Shown here: one piece after another, positions 48,729 to 61,500 of the stretch
How the letters are laid out: each line of letters opens with the position of its first letter
Numbering within the stretch: position 1 is the stretch's first letter
NCBI GenBank assembly: GCA_050084515.1
Contig: CM114271.1
Coordinates: 61,380,001-61,444,000 of the forward strand
Length of the DNA stretch: 64,000 nucleotides
Reading direction: 5' to 3'
Source of the DNA: Blasia pusilla
Lineage: Eukaryota; Marchantiophyta; Marchantiopsida; Blasiales
Translations under genes and position numbers: made by a program
Notes under the pieces: model-generated
Told to the model about the DNA's origin: nothing
Seen by the model: the letters and a program-made list of their open reading frames with translations, nothing else
Database searches by the model: none

Positions 48729-50029
48729 ATACACCTTACTATCGTTAGATATATTTGCAATCAAATGCTTTCATGCTCTTTGGAAATATTCACCATTGGT
48801 TTGCTTATCAAAGCATTTGCTAAGTAGCGTTGTGTTGCGGTGTTCAACCTTATCCTCTTTGTTGTTAAACCGGGCTGTTACCAAGGACTTTTCATCCATC
48901 AAACTGTTCACGAACTACACTTCGTGCTCTTCCACATAAGTAGCATGTCTACATTTCTTCAATTTTAGGAGCTCCACTTCAATTTTCTTTAGATTGTGTT
49001 CATGGTCTGTTAGTAACCTAATCTTCAACGCAGGCACCGATTTCATCCCTCACGACAGCTCAGCGGACTCACTCCTGCTCTCCGCTCTCACCATTGAGTA
49101 TACTTGGCTTTGCCATTTGAAATTTTTGCTACTGTTCAAATCTTTATATCTTTCATTAGCTTTGCATTTACCATCTTGCGTGTACCATCCGCCAGCTCCG
49201 CCCGTTCTCTCTATCTTGTGCCCTCTATTTGTTCAAAAATTTCTCTTTCTCTCCATAGCTCACGGCCTTGTTGTACTCCGGTGTTTCTCAGTGTTAACTC
49301 CCTCTAATCAAGAAATTTGCGACTGTCCAGAGTGGGATGCTTTCTATCATCTGTGACACTGTCACATTCTCTTGGGTATGTAGAGTTCTGTGGGCTGAAT
49401 TATTTCCGGAAGAGACACTATCCAAGAAACACAAAGACTCTAACTTTTGCAGTTGCATCCCATGAAAATCCAGCATCTCCCTCTATCCGTCACAAAAACT
49501 AGATAATATCTCCCTCTTTAAGCCTAAGATTCAATCTCTGATTTAGGATGGTTGGTCGGGTGCTCTCTAAGGCCCACTTATGTCCGAAATTCAGCTTTCA
49601 TCTCCTCCGCCTTGCACTGTCCCATGAATCTTGCATAGAATTTAGGAAGGACGACTTGCGCTACAGCTAATAATTTCTGAACTTAGGTCCTACCGACTTT
49701 GAAATCGGGTGATACAGGATTCTTGCCAAATGCGTTGCTAGCAAGAGGAAAATGGACCGCGATTCTCCTCCGGCCTCGAAATCTGCGAGCATGAAATAGG
49801 GTAAGGAGCCCCTTGTTCTAACAAGAATGTAGCGAGGCCAAACACCACCATCTATTTCTTTAGTCCCTCTTGCATTTCACAAACAGATCCCGAAAGGCTG
49901 ATTTTCACTCTCTCTCTCTCTCATACACATTCACCTATTGTATTCAATTATTACATGGCATTTCTCAAAACGCGGAAGAAATTGCAAAGGGGATGGAGTA
50001 ACCTGTATCTTTGGTGAGTATTATTTAAC
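48729..50029. other. Region upstream of the transposon genes
   Basis: No recognised domain. C/T-rich tracts at 49190-49260 and a short (TC)n at 49905-49921. It may hold the promoter and leader of the transposon genes. Confidence 0.4.
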
Positions 50030-50536
50030 ATGGCCATAGACCCATGGATGAATTATATAGATACTCAGGCTCAACAACCATTCAACATTACAACAGCAAG
50101 TGGCCTCTATAAAATCCCGGGTGATATTTCTTCCATCAATTGTGCAAAGGACGCAGCCGATACGGAGGGTCGACCTTGGATTAATCCCCACAAGTCTAAT
50201 GATTTGAATAACCATCACATCTATGTCACCTCAACTGATTGGATGTTAGATCTTGGCACAAGAGAGGTTTTCTTGATGTGGTTGGGAGTGAGAGGTGTGG
50301 CTTTGAAGTGCACTCTACACATATGCCATAATAATCAGGGTATAATTAGCGGCCTTCAAAATCAGGAAATGAGAGCTATTGCTAGTGTGATTATAGATGC
50401 TATTGCTGCAAGTGGAAATAATTGCTCGTTTGATGTGGAGAATTGTCATATAGGTGTGGATATACCTATAGGTTCCCAAATATGTACTATGAGGAGGTCA
50501 TTAAATCTTGATAATCAAGTGGTTGTGTTCAATTGA
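50030..50536 (+). CDS. Hypothetical 168-residue frame in the DNA transposon
   Basis: Open from ATG 50030 to TGA 50534. Begins MAIDPWMNYIDTQAQQPFN; middle has STDWMLDLGTREVFLMWLGV; no membrane segment, signal or known motif recognised. It precedes the zinc-finger frame on the same strand by ~350 bp and shares its reading direction, so it may be an accessory protein or an N-terminal exon of the transposase gene. Could equally be a decayed piece; function unknown. Confidence 0.35.
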   Translation: MAIDPWMNYIDTQAQQPFNITTASGLYKIPGDISSINCAKDAADTEGRPWINPHKSNDLNNHHIYVTSTDWMLDLGTREVFLMWLGVRGVALKCTLHICHNNQGIISGLQNQEMRAIASVIIDAIAASGNNCSFDVENCHIGVDIPIGSQICTMRRSLNLDNQVVVFN

Positions 50537-50889
50537 TGGACCTGCCCTTGTTGTTCAAGATTGTGTAGTGATGAGGGTGTTTGGAAGAGATCAAAGGTAC
50601 AATCTCAACCTAGTTTGCATTTATAAGAGTCTCAACCTTGTTTGGAAGACTTTGTAGATGGATAAGTATTGAAGTTCAAGGGATAGGAGGACATGGAAGC
50701 AAGGATGAACCTAAAACTTAAAGACCTGCTTGTGGAAGTGAATATGAAATCAGAGGACTATAAGTACATACAGACTACATATTTGGTGATGATAAAGTAG
50801 ATGTTAATATTAGACGGATATGTGGGTTGGACTTACATAACTTTAGATTATGTCTGTGAAGCTTGCGATGTTATTTAGAATGATGGTGA

Positions 50890-52266
50890 ATGCCAGACCT
50901 TGGAGGTGTTTGTCATATTCTTGAGAGCAAGTATTGGTGTGAGGAAGCAGCCAGAAAAAGGAAACATCTATATGACTTAAACAATGCAGAGACAGTGGTG
51001 TATGTGGAGGTAGTTTCTGCACCCATACTCCTCCCTGATATAAATGCTTCCAATGTAGATCCACCGGATACAGAAAAAGGGACACCACAATAGAGCTCAC
51101 ATGGGTCCACTCAAGGATCCAACAATCCTATTGCTAAGCCCTACAATTCTTTGAATGGCCGTGTTAAGATGACATCCACTTACATGATCCGGGAAGCTCG
51201 CCTTCCATGGTGTGCTCAATCCTTGAAGCTCTCCAAATACTTGACAAAGCATGCTATGCTTGGTCACAAATGGAGTGTAAAAATTTGGGATGTAGGGATC
51301 AAACCTCATGGGAAGCTCACGTGTGGTGAGTGCGGAGAGAATTTTGGGAATGTTTCTAAAGGAAATGACACTAGGATGATACAACAAACATTTGGTAACT
51401 TCAAGAGTCATCACTTGAAGAGAAAGAAAAACCATGAAAACTTTGTGCTCAATCAAAATTTGAATTTGGAAGATTTCCCAATTTCAAGAGAAGAGATTGA
51501 TCCTTTAGCAATTTCCAAAAGACTAGTTGAAACAAGAGTGAGTATTGTGAAGAAGTTGAATGAGGGGTCTGAAACTCTGAAGCAACCTTTTGAAATTATT
51601 GGGGATACTGATGATCCCACTACTGACCATTTTACCTTCATAGTCAGGTGTAGGTTTGATGGGAGGAAGTTCATCTTGTGCCTTGTACAACATAATCTAG
51701 AGTTCAACTTGGGCCAACACTTAGCTAGTTCAAAGCATATAGAAGCTAGTAGAGTAGAAGTGAACAACCAAAAGTTGGCTTTAAGAAGTGGAAAACCTGG
51801 TAGACCAGCCAAGGTTAATAAGAGAGATACAAACCAGAAGAGTCTCTTGCGCTGGTTCAAAGGAGATGCAGAGAAAAACCCTGACCAACCAGGCCCAATA
51901 TTACCTTCAGGTGAGGAAATTGGGGTTGATTTGAGTCTGTCCACTCTTTGTTGGGGATTTTGGAAGGAAACAATGGAGGTTATAATCAAGCAAGAAAGTC
52001 TTCACATGAATGTGAAGGGCCTCTTGAATGACCAAACAATGGGAAAATGTAGGTATGTAGAGCCCCATAGAAAAGCTAGGGTATTCAATCCTAGTTCTAC
52101 AATGACAATGATGATAGAGGGGATATTTCAACATCGATCATGCCCACTAGTCTCCATACTTGGTGGTGGGTTCGAAGATTTTAGTTGCCATGATTGCCAT
52201 ACACTGACCATTCAATCGGATTTTAGGAAGAGTGTGATAAGGGAAGCAGAAGCCCAAGCTAAGTGA
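50890..52266 (+). pseudogene. Transposase N-terminal half with zinc-finger motifs
   Basis: One frame from ATG 50890 to TGA 52264, interrupted once by TAG at 51091. A first BED/C2H2-like motif reads LTCGECGENFGN then FKSHHLKRKKNH (C-X2-C...H-H, ~51318-51440). A second Cys/His cluster is CRFDGRKFILCLVQ with NLGQHLASSKH. A basic KPGRPAKVNKRD segment (AT-hook-like GRP core) precedes QKSLLRWFKGD. A third pair is SCHDCHTLTI. DNA-binding modules of this kind precede the catalytic core in several DDE transposase families. It continues, with frame changes, into 52377-52814. Confidence 0.6.
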
Positions 52267-52376
52267 GGAAATAGAGAGACCTCCTCAGGCTTGAGACTTG
52301 GCTACTTGAAAAATCAAGAGCTTGTTGTCCATGCTCACAAGGTGTCCCATGCAAGGAAGAAGCTAGCTTTAGCGAA

Positions 52377-54495
52377 GTGGTACAAAATTTTGTAGGTTGT
52401 GAGGAAATAATACCTTTCTATTGTAGTATTATAACAACGCATCGTACCAGAGCGTTTGGTGGTAGAGAGGATTTATGGGACTTCATGAAGGATGTAGGGA
52501 AAAACTTTGTCAGTATAAGTAAGATAGGTTCAGGTAGAGGAAGAAGATACAGCAAGTGAGGTAGAGTTGTTGCCCAAGCTCTCTTGCAGTTTGGTGGTCA
52601 ACAAACCGCACAATGCTTCCAATTGAATCTATTAGGACCCTCTATAAGGACCTTGGAACGAGATAGATCAAAGTTGGTACCTTTCAGACTTGGAATGAGG
52701 CCAGAGATTCTCAAGGAGATAGCACAGATACTTAGAGTTGCAAAGGAGGGTGCTCAGATTATTGGGGATGTGCCTGTTATATTTGTAGAAGATGAAACTC
52801 AAGTGAAGCCACGAGTAAGGTGATGAAAACACATATCTACCTGAACTTACTACATCATATTTTTTTAAATTTTGTTTTCGCAAGTTGAGATGTAAATGTC
52901 TCATTTTTTTGCTTATATCATGGTGCAGATGGGAGGAAAAATGGGACACACTTGTAGGATTCTGTGGACCTAACAAAAATTATGTTTGTTCTTATGCCCT
53001 TGAGGTTCATGTGGGTAATGGTATGCAAGGATATGATAAGTTAGTGGATACTTTTGAAAATTATTGATGCGGTATTTATGCTAGAGTTATAATGTGTAAT
53101 CCTTTGCATGACAAACTACCCAAACTAGCCATTTGTGCTACCTGTACTTATGGAAGGTTTAAGACTGATTGGGTTAAAACCCAATGGTTAAAGTTGAGGA
53201 ATATGTGGGATAAGTATTGTAGGCACATTTTAGGACCTCTTATTGGTCATGCAAGTGATGGGGATGGACGTAGAAGAAAGCTTATGATGGCTTCATATTG
53301 GAGTAAGGATGGTCCTCGGTTTGGTATTAATTGGACAGGATGGAATTTATCTCCGTCAATTCTTCCATCGGGAGATCTGTATGGATTTGGGGATCAAGAC
53401 CCTCCCCATTGTGGGAAGAAATTTGTGAATCCTCTTGATAGGTGTACAAAACCTATGGCATTAGGTGCTCACCATGCCACTTTGGAGCACGTAAAGAGGG
53501 TGTATGACCTTTATTCTTGAGATGACCATGGTTTGACAATAGATGATGTGAATAGGCATGATAGGAAAAATTGGGCATATGCCCAGAGGCTTTGTAGTAG
53601 AAAAGTATAAGAGTGTTTAAGGAAGATATTAGAGAGGAAAGATGAATTATATGAACGTGTTTTGGGAACCCTATTGTACTTAGAAATATGTGGAGATTAT
53701 ATTGATGTTTTTTTCTCTCCTACTCTCAATTTATTTGAGAGGGTGAAGAAGGCATCTAAAGTATCCTTCTTCTTTAGATTATGGAGGTTATGGTTGAAAG
53801 CAAGTCCTCATGACTTAGCAAGAAATAACGTGGTTTTTGGAGAGAAAAACATGGTAAGTTTACAAGCTTTTCATGATATACAAATACCTGTACATTTTTC
53901 TATTCTCTTGATTGTACTCTTTAGAGATCAATATCCTACACTCCTTATTCCTTTGTATCTATGCGGGTCAGATTGTGTTGAAATTTTCTTTTCCAAAGTA
54001 GGAGGCATGAGTGGTCATGAAAGAAACTATGACTTCTCTACACTTTTAGATTCTGCTGCAGGTGTAAATAGGATTGCCACCATGGATTTTGGTGAGGAAG
54101 GATTGAAGGTTGCTTGATCTCATTGTAATCAAGAGCTTGTGTGGCATAAGCTCAATCCTTTGATACCAAGTGAGAAATTGGCAGACTTGGGAGATTACAT
54201 TGTCATTCAAAGTGATGATTTGGTATTGGAGGTGTTGAGAGAAGGTTTAAGTGAAGCCAAGTATGTATGCATTCAATTAAGTATGCACCCACATAACACT
54301 GGTTCAGCAAGCTCTCAAGAATGGTGGAGATCTCCTTGGATAAATGAAGAAAAATGGTTTAAGAGACGTGGGGATGAAAGTATGTTAGCTACATCTACTG
54401 ATCCAGATGATGAGATTTTGACACCATTAGAAATTTGGATGGCAACGAATGCAAATGCAGTAAGATTAGAGGATATGGAAAGAAAATTGGTGTAG
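52377..54495 (+). pseudogene. RNase H-fold DDE transposase core, with a probable intron
   Basis: First part 52377-52814 ends GDVPVIFVEDETQVKPR, first catalytic Asp at 52791. A GTAAGG...TGCAG intron of ~114 bp (52815-52928, pyrimidine tract before the AG) leads to WEEKWDTLVGFCG; the splice is one base out of phase now. The second part keeps one frame to 54495 with TGA/TAA stops at 53065, 53518, 53608 and 54115. GHASDGDGRRRKLMM supplies the second Asp (53257); SDCVEIFFSKVGGMSGHERN the Glu (53980), 241 codons later, room for an inserted helical domain as in hAT- and P-type enzymes. No hAT C-terminal dimerisation motif seen. Superfamily undecided. Confidence 0.65.
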
Positions 54496-55504
54496 GTTTA
54501 TAATTTTATGTTTAGTGACTATGACAGTAGATTTCAAGGGAACTAAGATAGTGTGAGAAAATAGAAAGTGACGAAATCACTGAAATCTTTACAAAACCTA
54601 GAGATGCAAAGTGGCCTAGTCCGTCCGTGCGTTCACAGAAGAGCTTCGATGGAACCTGAACATGGAGATAACTCGACATACGAGAATACGCTACCGCCGC
54701 GGCTCCCGACTATTTCACAACTCGGGAAACTAGGGTTTTTATCTATTTTTCTTTGTTTCTATTAATAGAAAAATTATCTAACCCTATTTTGCTACTCCTG
54801 AACCACCTACGTCATATTACTATGACTTCTTCGACGTCTAAGTCGAAACCATCAATCTAGGCTTCTCCTCATACAAAGGGGGCCGATCAGATTAATGATG
54901 CTCAGAGAAGTGGATGTTGAGAATCCAACAGATAGTTTGGCATTGTAGACCCTCATGATAAGATGGTGATTGATGATCACGTGAGACATCTACAAGCTAA
55001 GGGATAAGCAATAAAGTTATATGCAATCACATAGGGTTCTTATATATCTTGGTGTAAATTGCTATCTTCAATGCCAATTTGTAGTTGAAATTTTATCAAT
55101 TTAGTGAAGGTAGGTTTAATTTGGAAAAATTCGATTTAAGGGTATTTTTTACTAGCTAAATTTACATTCCGTCGACTTAAAAAAATTTCAAAAAAAAAGT
55201 TTTAAGGGATGTCGAAGGAATGGCTAGCCGGACGTGGGTTTAGAAGCATATGAAGTATGACATCCTCGAGAATATATATTGCACATTGTTATCATCAAGT
55301 CTTCTTCTCAATTCTTTTGGTATATGCGTATTATCTACACACCCTGAAATGCGAAGGTATGTGACATTAAGTTTGATACCAATAAAGACTACTTAAGGTG
55401 TTTCCTCCTAATAAGCCTTTTTTCGGCACTTGTTCAACATGTAAATAGTTGCCCACAGATAGTTGGGGAGATCTCGCCCCTTTAGCATGCATGCATCATG
55501 CCAT
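54496..55504. other. Region downstream of the transposase
   Basis: A-rich, no recognised gene. It lies between the transposase end and the R1 insertion. Confidence 0.4.
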
Positions 55505-56130
55505 TGTCATGCACCTATTCCTCTTAGATATCAATCACAGATATTGCGGAAGCATACGTTTAGTAGGTCAGGCCCACTCTGCTGATCGCCTAGACACACT
55601 CTCATTAGTCTTGGTTTGAGTCAACCAGCCGTCCAACTCCCCGAGTTCTAAACTTGGGCCATTCATCAAGATCAACAAGTTCTAACTCCTCTTTTCCCGA
55701 CAATCAGTCTTTCTAGACTTGGGACAAACTCTCTAGATAGTCGAGGTACCTACAATGACGCTCGTACGCCTAGCAATTCAAACTATCCAATAAACCTTCT
55801 ATGAATATCTCACTGAAACCCAAGAAGTAATTGGAATCCAAGGGTAGCTTCCAAAACTCACTCGCTTGGACTTGGCTTGGTGTTCACATCCTAACATCAA
55901 CCTCTTGATCTATTCTGTACTCTTTGTTCGCCTAGTGGCTCCCTAAAGTAGAGTTCAAGTCCAAGTATCATGGAGACCCTCCCTCTGATATTATTTTTGG
56001 GATTCTCCAACATCCCCCTATCTTTGGGAATGTCTTCTTAGGCCGCCCCTTTTGGCTGTCAACCCAATTATCTTTCCAATAGTTTCGGGCAGTTTCTCGA
56101 TCTCTACTTACGTGTTTTTTTGGTTCACTC
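55505..56130 (-). repeat. Dispersed repeat R1, minus copy, inside the DNA transposon
   Basis: Inverted counterpart of 11600-12277. On the minus strand it ends GGTGCATGACA at 55505, the E-family terminal word. Landmarks include GGTTGACTCAAACCAAGACT and GAACTCTACTTTAGGGAGCC. No internal coding part accompanies it, so it behaves like a solo terminal repeat or a truncated element. Confidence 0.6.
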
Positions 56131-57310
56131 GTGCGCTGGAATTGTGCCTAAGTCGGTGGAGTTTTTTTGTGAGGGTCAAGAAACTCACTCCTTTTTTAGA
56201 GGTTGCCGATCTCATCAACGCAAACGTTATAATTTCAAGTCTTTTGGGAAGCCGACCTTAATTGAAACACCAATTTTGACATTCTTGGTGAATTAAAACA
56301 TTTTTGGGTTTTCGACTTTCTTGAAGTTATGCTTACAAGTAAAATAAGGACTTAAGTCCATTTAAATATGACCATATATTCAAGTTCTTTTGCAACCAAT
56401 CAAATCTCTCTTAGTCGCCGACAGCCTATATAGTATGATCTTGAAGTTAAAACGTTAAAAATATTTGCAACATAAACTAATTTATTTTGTGACTTCACAG
56501 TAAAAGAGGTGGCGGATGATTGAATGCGGACTTTGCCAAGGTTTGTGCGTTCATCAGCCAAATCGGAGCTTAAGATCCAATTCCAAAGCATTCTCAAGTA
56601 AAGAAACAAATAATCTTGGCCTCATGGACCCTCCGCCCCAACCCCACTTCTCCCCAGCTACCAAGAATCTATAAAGTCATGTTGTTGGTAGACCTACTAC
56701 TTCCCACTAAAGGAGTTGTTCGGGCTTTGGAATACATCCTATTGATATTTCTACGACATTTGGAACTATTATGTCAATGGAAGGTTATTGAATGGCGTTT
56801 GGAACTCTATCTCCAAATGAACTCGTAAGTATTCGCCACGACATCGGAAGCCATGATACCTTCTCAAGGGGTACCAAGTCTAAAGGATTTCCAAGCTTGA
56901 AGGGCTACTATGTGTGTCACGTTTGCAAACTTGAAGGGCTACAAGGCTGGAGCACTACCACGTCCGAGATGGTACTATGTTTGGATCCTTACCACGTTGG
57001 AAAGGCTACTAAGTTAGAAATATTACCACGTCTGAACGGACTATTTCAGCATTAGAAGGGGTACTACGTTCGAACCATTAGCAGGTTAGGCTTTTGATCG
57101 CTTGCAATAGGATCTCAAGTTCATACTTGAATGAACATGGAAAATCATAATCTGTATGGTTCCCACGTGTAGATCTTAACGTACTAACCGTTACATCCGT
57201 TATCCAAACGGCATGAGCCAATCCCTTGAATGAAAGTAAATACAGTATCAAGAAGAAACCAAAGCGTTAGAGGCCAAGTATTGCGGCCTTTGACGTTCCT
57301 CCTTCTACTT
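56131..57310. other. Inner right part of the DNA transposon
   Basis: No gene recognised. 56890-57060 has irregular ~35-bp repeats around the words TTACCACGT(T/C) and GGGCTACTA. Confidence 0.4.
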
Positions 57311-58515
57311 GTCCCTCCACCATTATCTACTTTAGTAAGATGGGACTAAAGGAAAAAATTTTACACTAAGAACGCATTAGATATATAGACCAGTGACCTA
57401 AATCCTTGGAAAGCATGGCTAGCGAGCTGCAAAACGTATTCAGAACTAAAACGCAGTAAGGCGGTTGTAGGCCTCAATGCTGCAATTGCATTGTGACAAG
57501 CTCACTCAAATCAGCCAAAGTCCTGTCAGTTCCGATTCTTAGGTACTCCCGACTGACCGAAGCTGGCTTCGTTCGGTCAGGATTACCTAAGAATTAGAAC
57601 TATAGATCTAGTTAAAAAAATAATAATTGAATCCAATTCCCTAGACTATTTTTTTCCGTCCTCCATTTAGAACTAAAACGCAGTTCCCTATCCTAATCTA
57701 TAGTAACTGTTCCCAATGACATTGCTAGCCTCTACAGGGACTACATAAGAATTAGAACTTTGGATCCACTTCCAAAAATGCAATTTCATTCCAACCCAAT
57801 GAGCAAATGGAACTCTAGTTCCAAAAGAATAAGCTGGCTTCGGTCAGTTGGGAGTACTTTACAATCGGAACTATAGATCTAGTTAAGAAAATCAGAACTA
57901 AATCCAATTTCCTAAACCATTTTTGTAACTCTACATGTAGGGTGTGAATTGGAAGTGTAGTTGCAAACCCTAAACCCTAAACACTGACATGCACAACACT
58001 TCTAGAAATGATAGAACAACCAAAATACCTTCAGGAAGGGCACTCAAGAATCTAACTCTGCATGATATCTCCCGCCCCGCAATAAAAGCCATACATTCAA
58101 TTGCACCGGAAGTATGGATCTATGCTCAGTTTGATAGCTTTGAATCTAGAAATGAATGGAGATCTAAACCCGTGCTTCCAAAACTAGAGTTCCCAAATCC
58201 AATTGCTGGCCTCTATGCTTGCTACCTCACAATGGGAACTATAGATCCAATTGTTGAAAAGAGAAGGAGGATTAATCAGAAGTCAAGTTCTGGTTCTAGA
58301 CACGACAACTGAGCCCGAATTGTTGCTTTTGGAACTATGGTTCCCAAATGAGATCGTGGGCCTCCTCATCGGATTCCTCACTATCGGAACTAGAGATCCA
58401 GTTCTCAAAATGAGAAGGAGGATCAATCTGAACTTAGGTTCTGGTTCCCGACACGACAACTGAGCTTGAACGGAGGCGTTCGGGGCTTTAGTTCCTGAAT
58501 GAGATTGCGGGCCTC
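57311..58515 (-). repeat. Right inverted arm of the DNA transposon
   Basis: Complement of the left arm in order: CTTTAGTAAGATGGGACTAA at the inner edge, a GGAACTCTAGTTCC palindrome region, GCAAACCCTAAACCCTAAAC at ~57962, then the first satellite units. About 180 bp longer than the left arm because of an extra segment near 57540-57670. Confidence 0.85.
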
Positions 58516-61500
58516 CTCCCCGACTTCCACACCATCGAAACTAGAGAAAGAGGATGAATCGGAACTCAGGTTCGGGTTCCAGATACGAGGACTGAGCCCG
58601 AAGGGGTGCTTTCACAAGTATAGATCCCAAATGAGATCGTCGTCCTCCTTTCCGGCTTCCTCACCATCGGAACCCTAGATCTAGTCTCGAAATGAGAAGC
58701 AGGATTAATCGGAACTTAGGTTCCGGTTCCGGAGACGAGAGTCCCTACCCAAACAAGGCCTTTCGGAACTATAGTTCCTAAATCAAATCGCCCGCCTCCT
58801 TGTCGGATTCCTTACTAGAGATCCACTTCTTGAAATGAGAAGCAGGATCAATCGAAACATAGGTTCTGGTTGGGGGCTGGTATTCAGGGAGGAGAGAGGA
58901 GAGGAAGAGAGGAGAGTCTCTCTTAAAAAAAAGGCACAAAAAGGAAAAAAAACTGAAACTCTCTTCAAAAAATATGAAGATTATGGATGATAAGTGAGTA
59001 ATTTTCTTGGAGATTTTTTTTGAAGAGAGGAAACTTGGTCCAATCCGTTGAATTCCCACAGGTTGCAATTTTTTGGTTTTTTCTTTTTGGTTAAGGAAAA
59101 AAATCTTTTTTTGGGTTTTTTTAACAATTGCAACCCGTTCGACCCCGATGGGTTGCTTTCTAGACATCACGGCGACTTGTCAGACTCTGACGCATTGCTT
59201 TTTGGAAAAAAATTGCCTTTTTCAACTTGTCAAAACTTTCCTCTCTCCAATGTGTCGAAAACTCTCTCTTCAACCTGTTAGAAACTCTCTTCAAACCAAA
59301 AGAGCCCTAGGGGTTGCCAATATCTTTCTCTTTCCTCTCTCCTCTCTCCTCTGTTCCTCTCCTCTTATCGCTCCTCGATTCCGGTTCCAGATACGAGATT
59401 CCCTTCCTAAACGAGGACTTTCTAAAACACTAGTTCCCAAATCAAGTCACCCGCCACTTTCCTTATTAACTCACCATCGGATCTCTACTTCCGGTTCTCA
59501 AAATGAGAAGGAGGATCAATCGAAACACAGGTTTTGGTTTCAGACTCGACAACTGAGCCCGAACGGCTACTTTTGGACTATAGTACCCAAATCAAATCTT
59601 CGGCCTCGAGCTCCTTATCGGATTCCTCAATATTGGCACTAGAGATCCTGTTCTTGAAATGAGAAGGAGGATCAATCGAAACATAGGTTCTGGTTCCATA
59701 TGCGAGAGTCCCTACCTAAACAAGGACTTTTGGAAGTGTAGTTCCCAAATCAAATCACCGGCCTCTTTCTTTACTACCTCACCATTGGAACTCTAGTTTT
59801 AGTTCTCGAAATGAGAAGGAGGATCAATCAAAACACAGGTTCAGGTTCCAGAGACGGGAGTCCCTACCTAAACCAGGGCTTTCGGAACTCTAGTTCCCAG
59901 ATCAAATCGCCAACCTCTTTCTTTACTACCACACCATCGAAACTCTAGTTCCAGTTCTTCAAATGAGAAGGATGATGAATCGCAACTCAGGTTCCGGTTT
60001 CAGACTCAACAATTGAGTCGGAATGGCTTCTTTCAGAACTAGAGATCCAATTCTCAAATGAGATCGCAGTTCTCCTTATCGGACTCCTCACTATCAGAAG
60101 TAGAGATCCTGTTCTCAAAATGAGAATGAGGATGACTCGGAACTTAGACTCCGGTTCCTCTAACAAAAATTGAGCCCGAATGGATGCTTTCGGAACTCTA
60201 GTTCCCAAATGAGTGCGCCGTCCTCCTTCCCGACATCCTCACCATTGGAACTCCACATCGAGTTCTTGAAACTAGATGGAGGATCAATCGGAAATCAGGT
60301 TCTTGTTCCATAGACCAGATTCCATCAGTGAACGAGGTCTTTTGGAACTGTAGTTCCCAAATCAAATCGTTGGCCTCTTTCCTTCTTACCTCACCATCGG
60401 AACTCTAGAATCATCCAGTTCTTGAAATCAGAAGGATGATCAATCGAGACTTACATTCCAGTTCCAGAGATGGGAGGACCAACCTAAACAAGGCCTTTCG
60501 GAATTGTAGTTCCCAAATCAAATCGCCAGCCGCTTTCCTTACTACCTCACTATCGGAACTCTAGTTCTAGTTCTTGAAATGAGAAGGAGGATCAATTGGA
60601 ACTCAGCTTCCGGTTCCAGAGAGGAAAATTGAGTCCGAACTGCTGCTTTTGGAACTGTAGTTCCCAAATGAAATCATCGGCCTCTTCCCTTGCTACGTCA
60701 CCATCAAAACTCTAGATCTACATCTCGAAACGAGAAGGAGGATGAATTGGAACTCAGGTTCCGGTTCCTGCCTCGACAACTGAGCCCAAACGTTAGGTTC
60801 CAATTCCATAGACGAGGGTCCATTTCTGAAGTTCCCAAATGAGTTCCTTGTTCTCCTTCCCGGCTTCGTCACGATCAGAACTCTACATCTAGTTCTTGAA
60901 ATTAGAAGGAAGAGCAATCAAAACTCAGGTTCCACTTCTAGAGACGGGAGTCCCTACCTAAACGAGGGCTTCGAGACTATTGTTCCCAAATGAAATCTTA
61001 GGCCTCTTTCCTTACTACCTCACCATTGGAACTCTAGTTCTAGTTCTCAAAATGAGAAGGAGGATCAATCAAATCAAATCGCCGGCCTCTTTCCTTATTG
61101 CCTCACCATCGAAGTGAAGAGGAGGATCAATTGGAACTCAAGTTCCGGGTACAGAGAAGGGAGTCCCTACCTAAGCCACGGCTTTCAGAACTCTAGTTCC
61201 CTAATCAAATTTCCAACCTCTTTCTTTACTACCTTACCATGGGAATTCTAGTTCCAGTTCTCAAAATGAGAAGGAGGATGAATCGAAACTCAGGTTTTGG
61301 TTCCAGACACGATAATTCAGCCCAAACAGCTGCTTTTGGAACTGTTGTTCCCAAATGAGATCACGAGCCTTCTTATCGAATTCTTCGCTATCGGAACTAG
61401 AGATCCAGATCTCAAAATGAAAAGGAGGATCAATTGGAACTCAAGTTCTGGTTCTTGCCACTAACCCTAAGCCAAACGGGGGCATTTGGAACTATAAATC

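Noticed and set aside
49294-49502. Short overlapping frames upstream of the transposase
   Set aside because: Too short, on both strands and without similarity.
57962-57985. Interstitial telomere
   Set aside because: Only two units, and the motif recurs in the opposite arm of the same transposon.
59987-60917. Minus-strand frames in the satellite
   Set aside because: They repeat with the 150-bp unit and are by-products of the tandem repeat.
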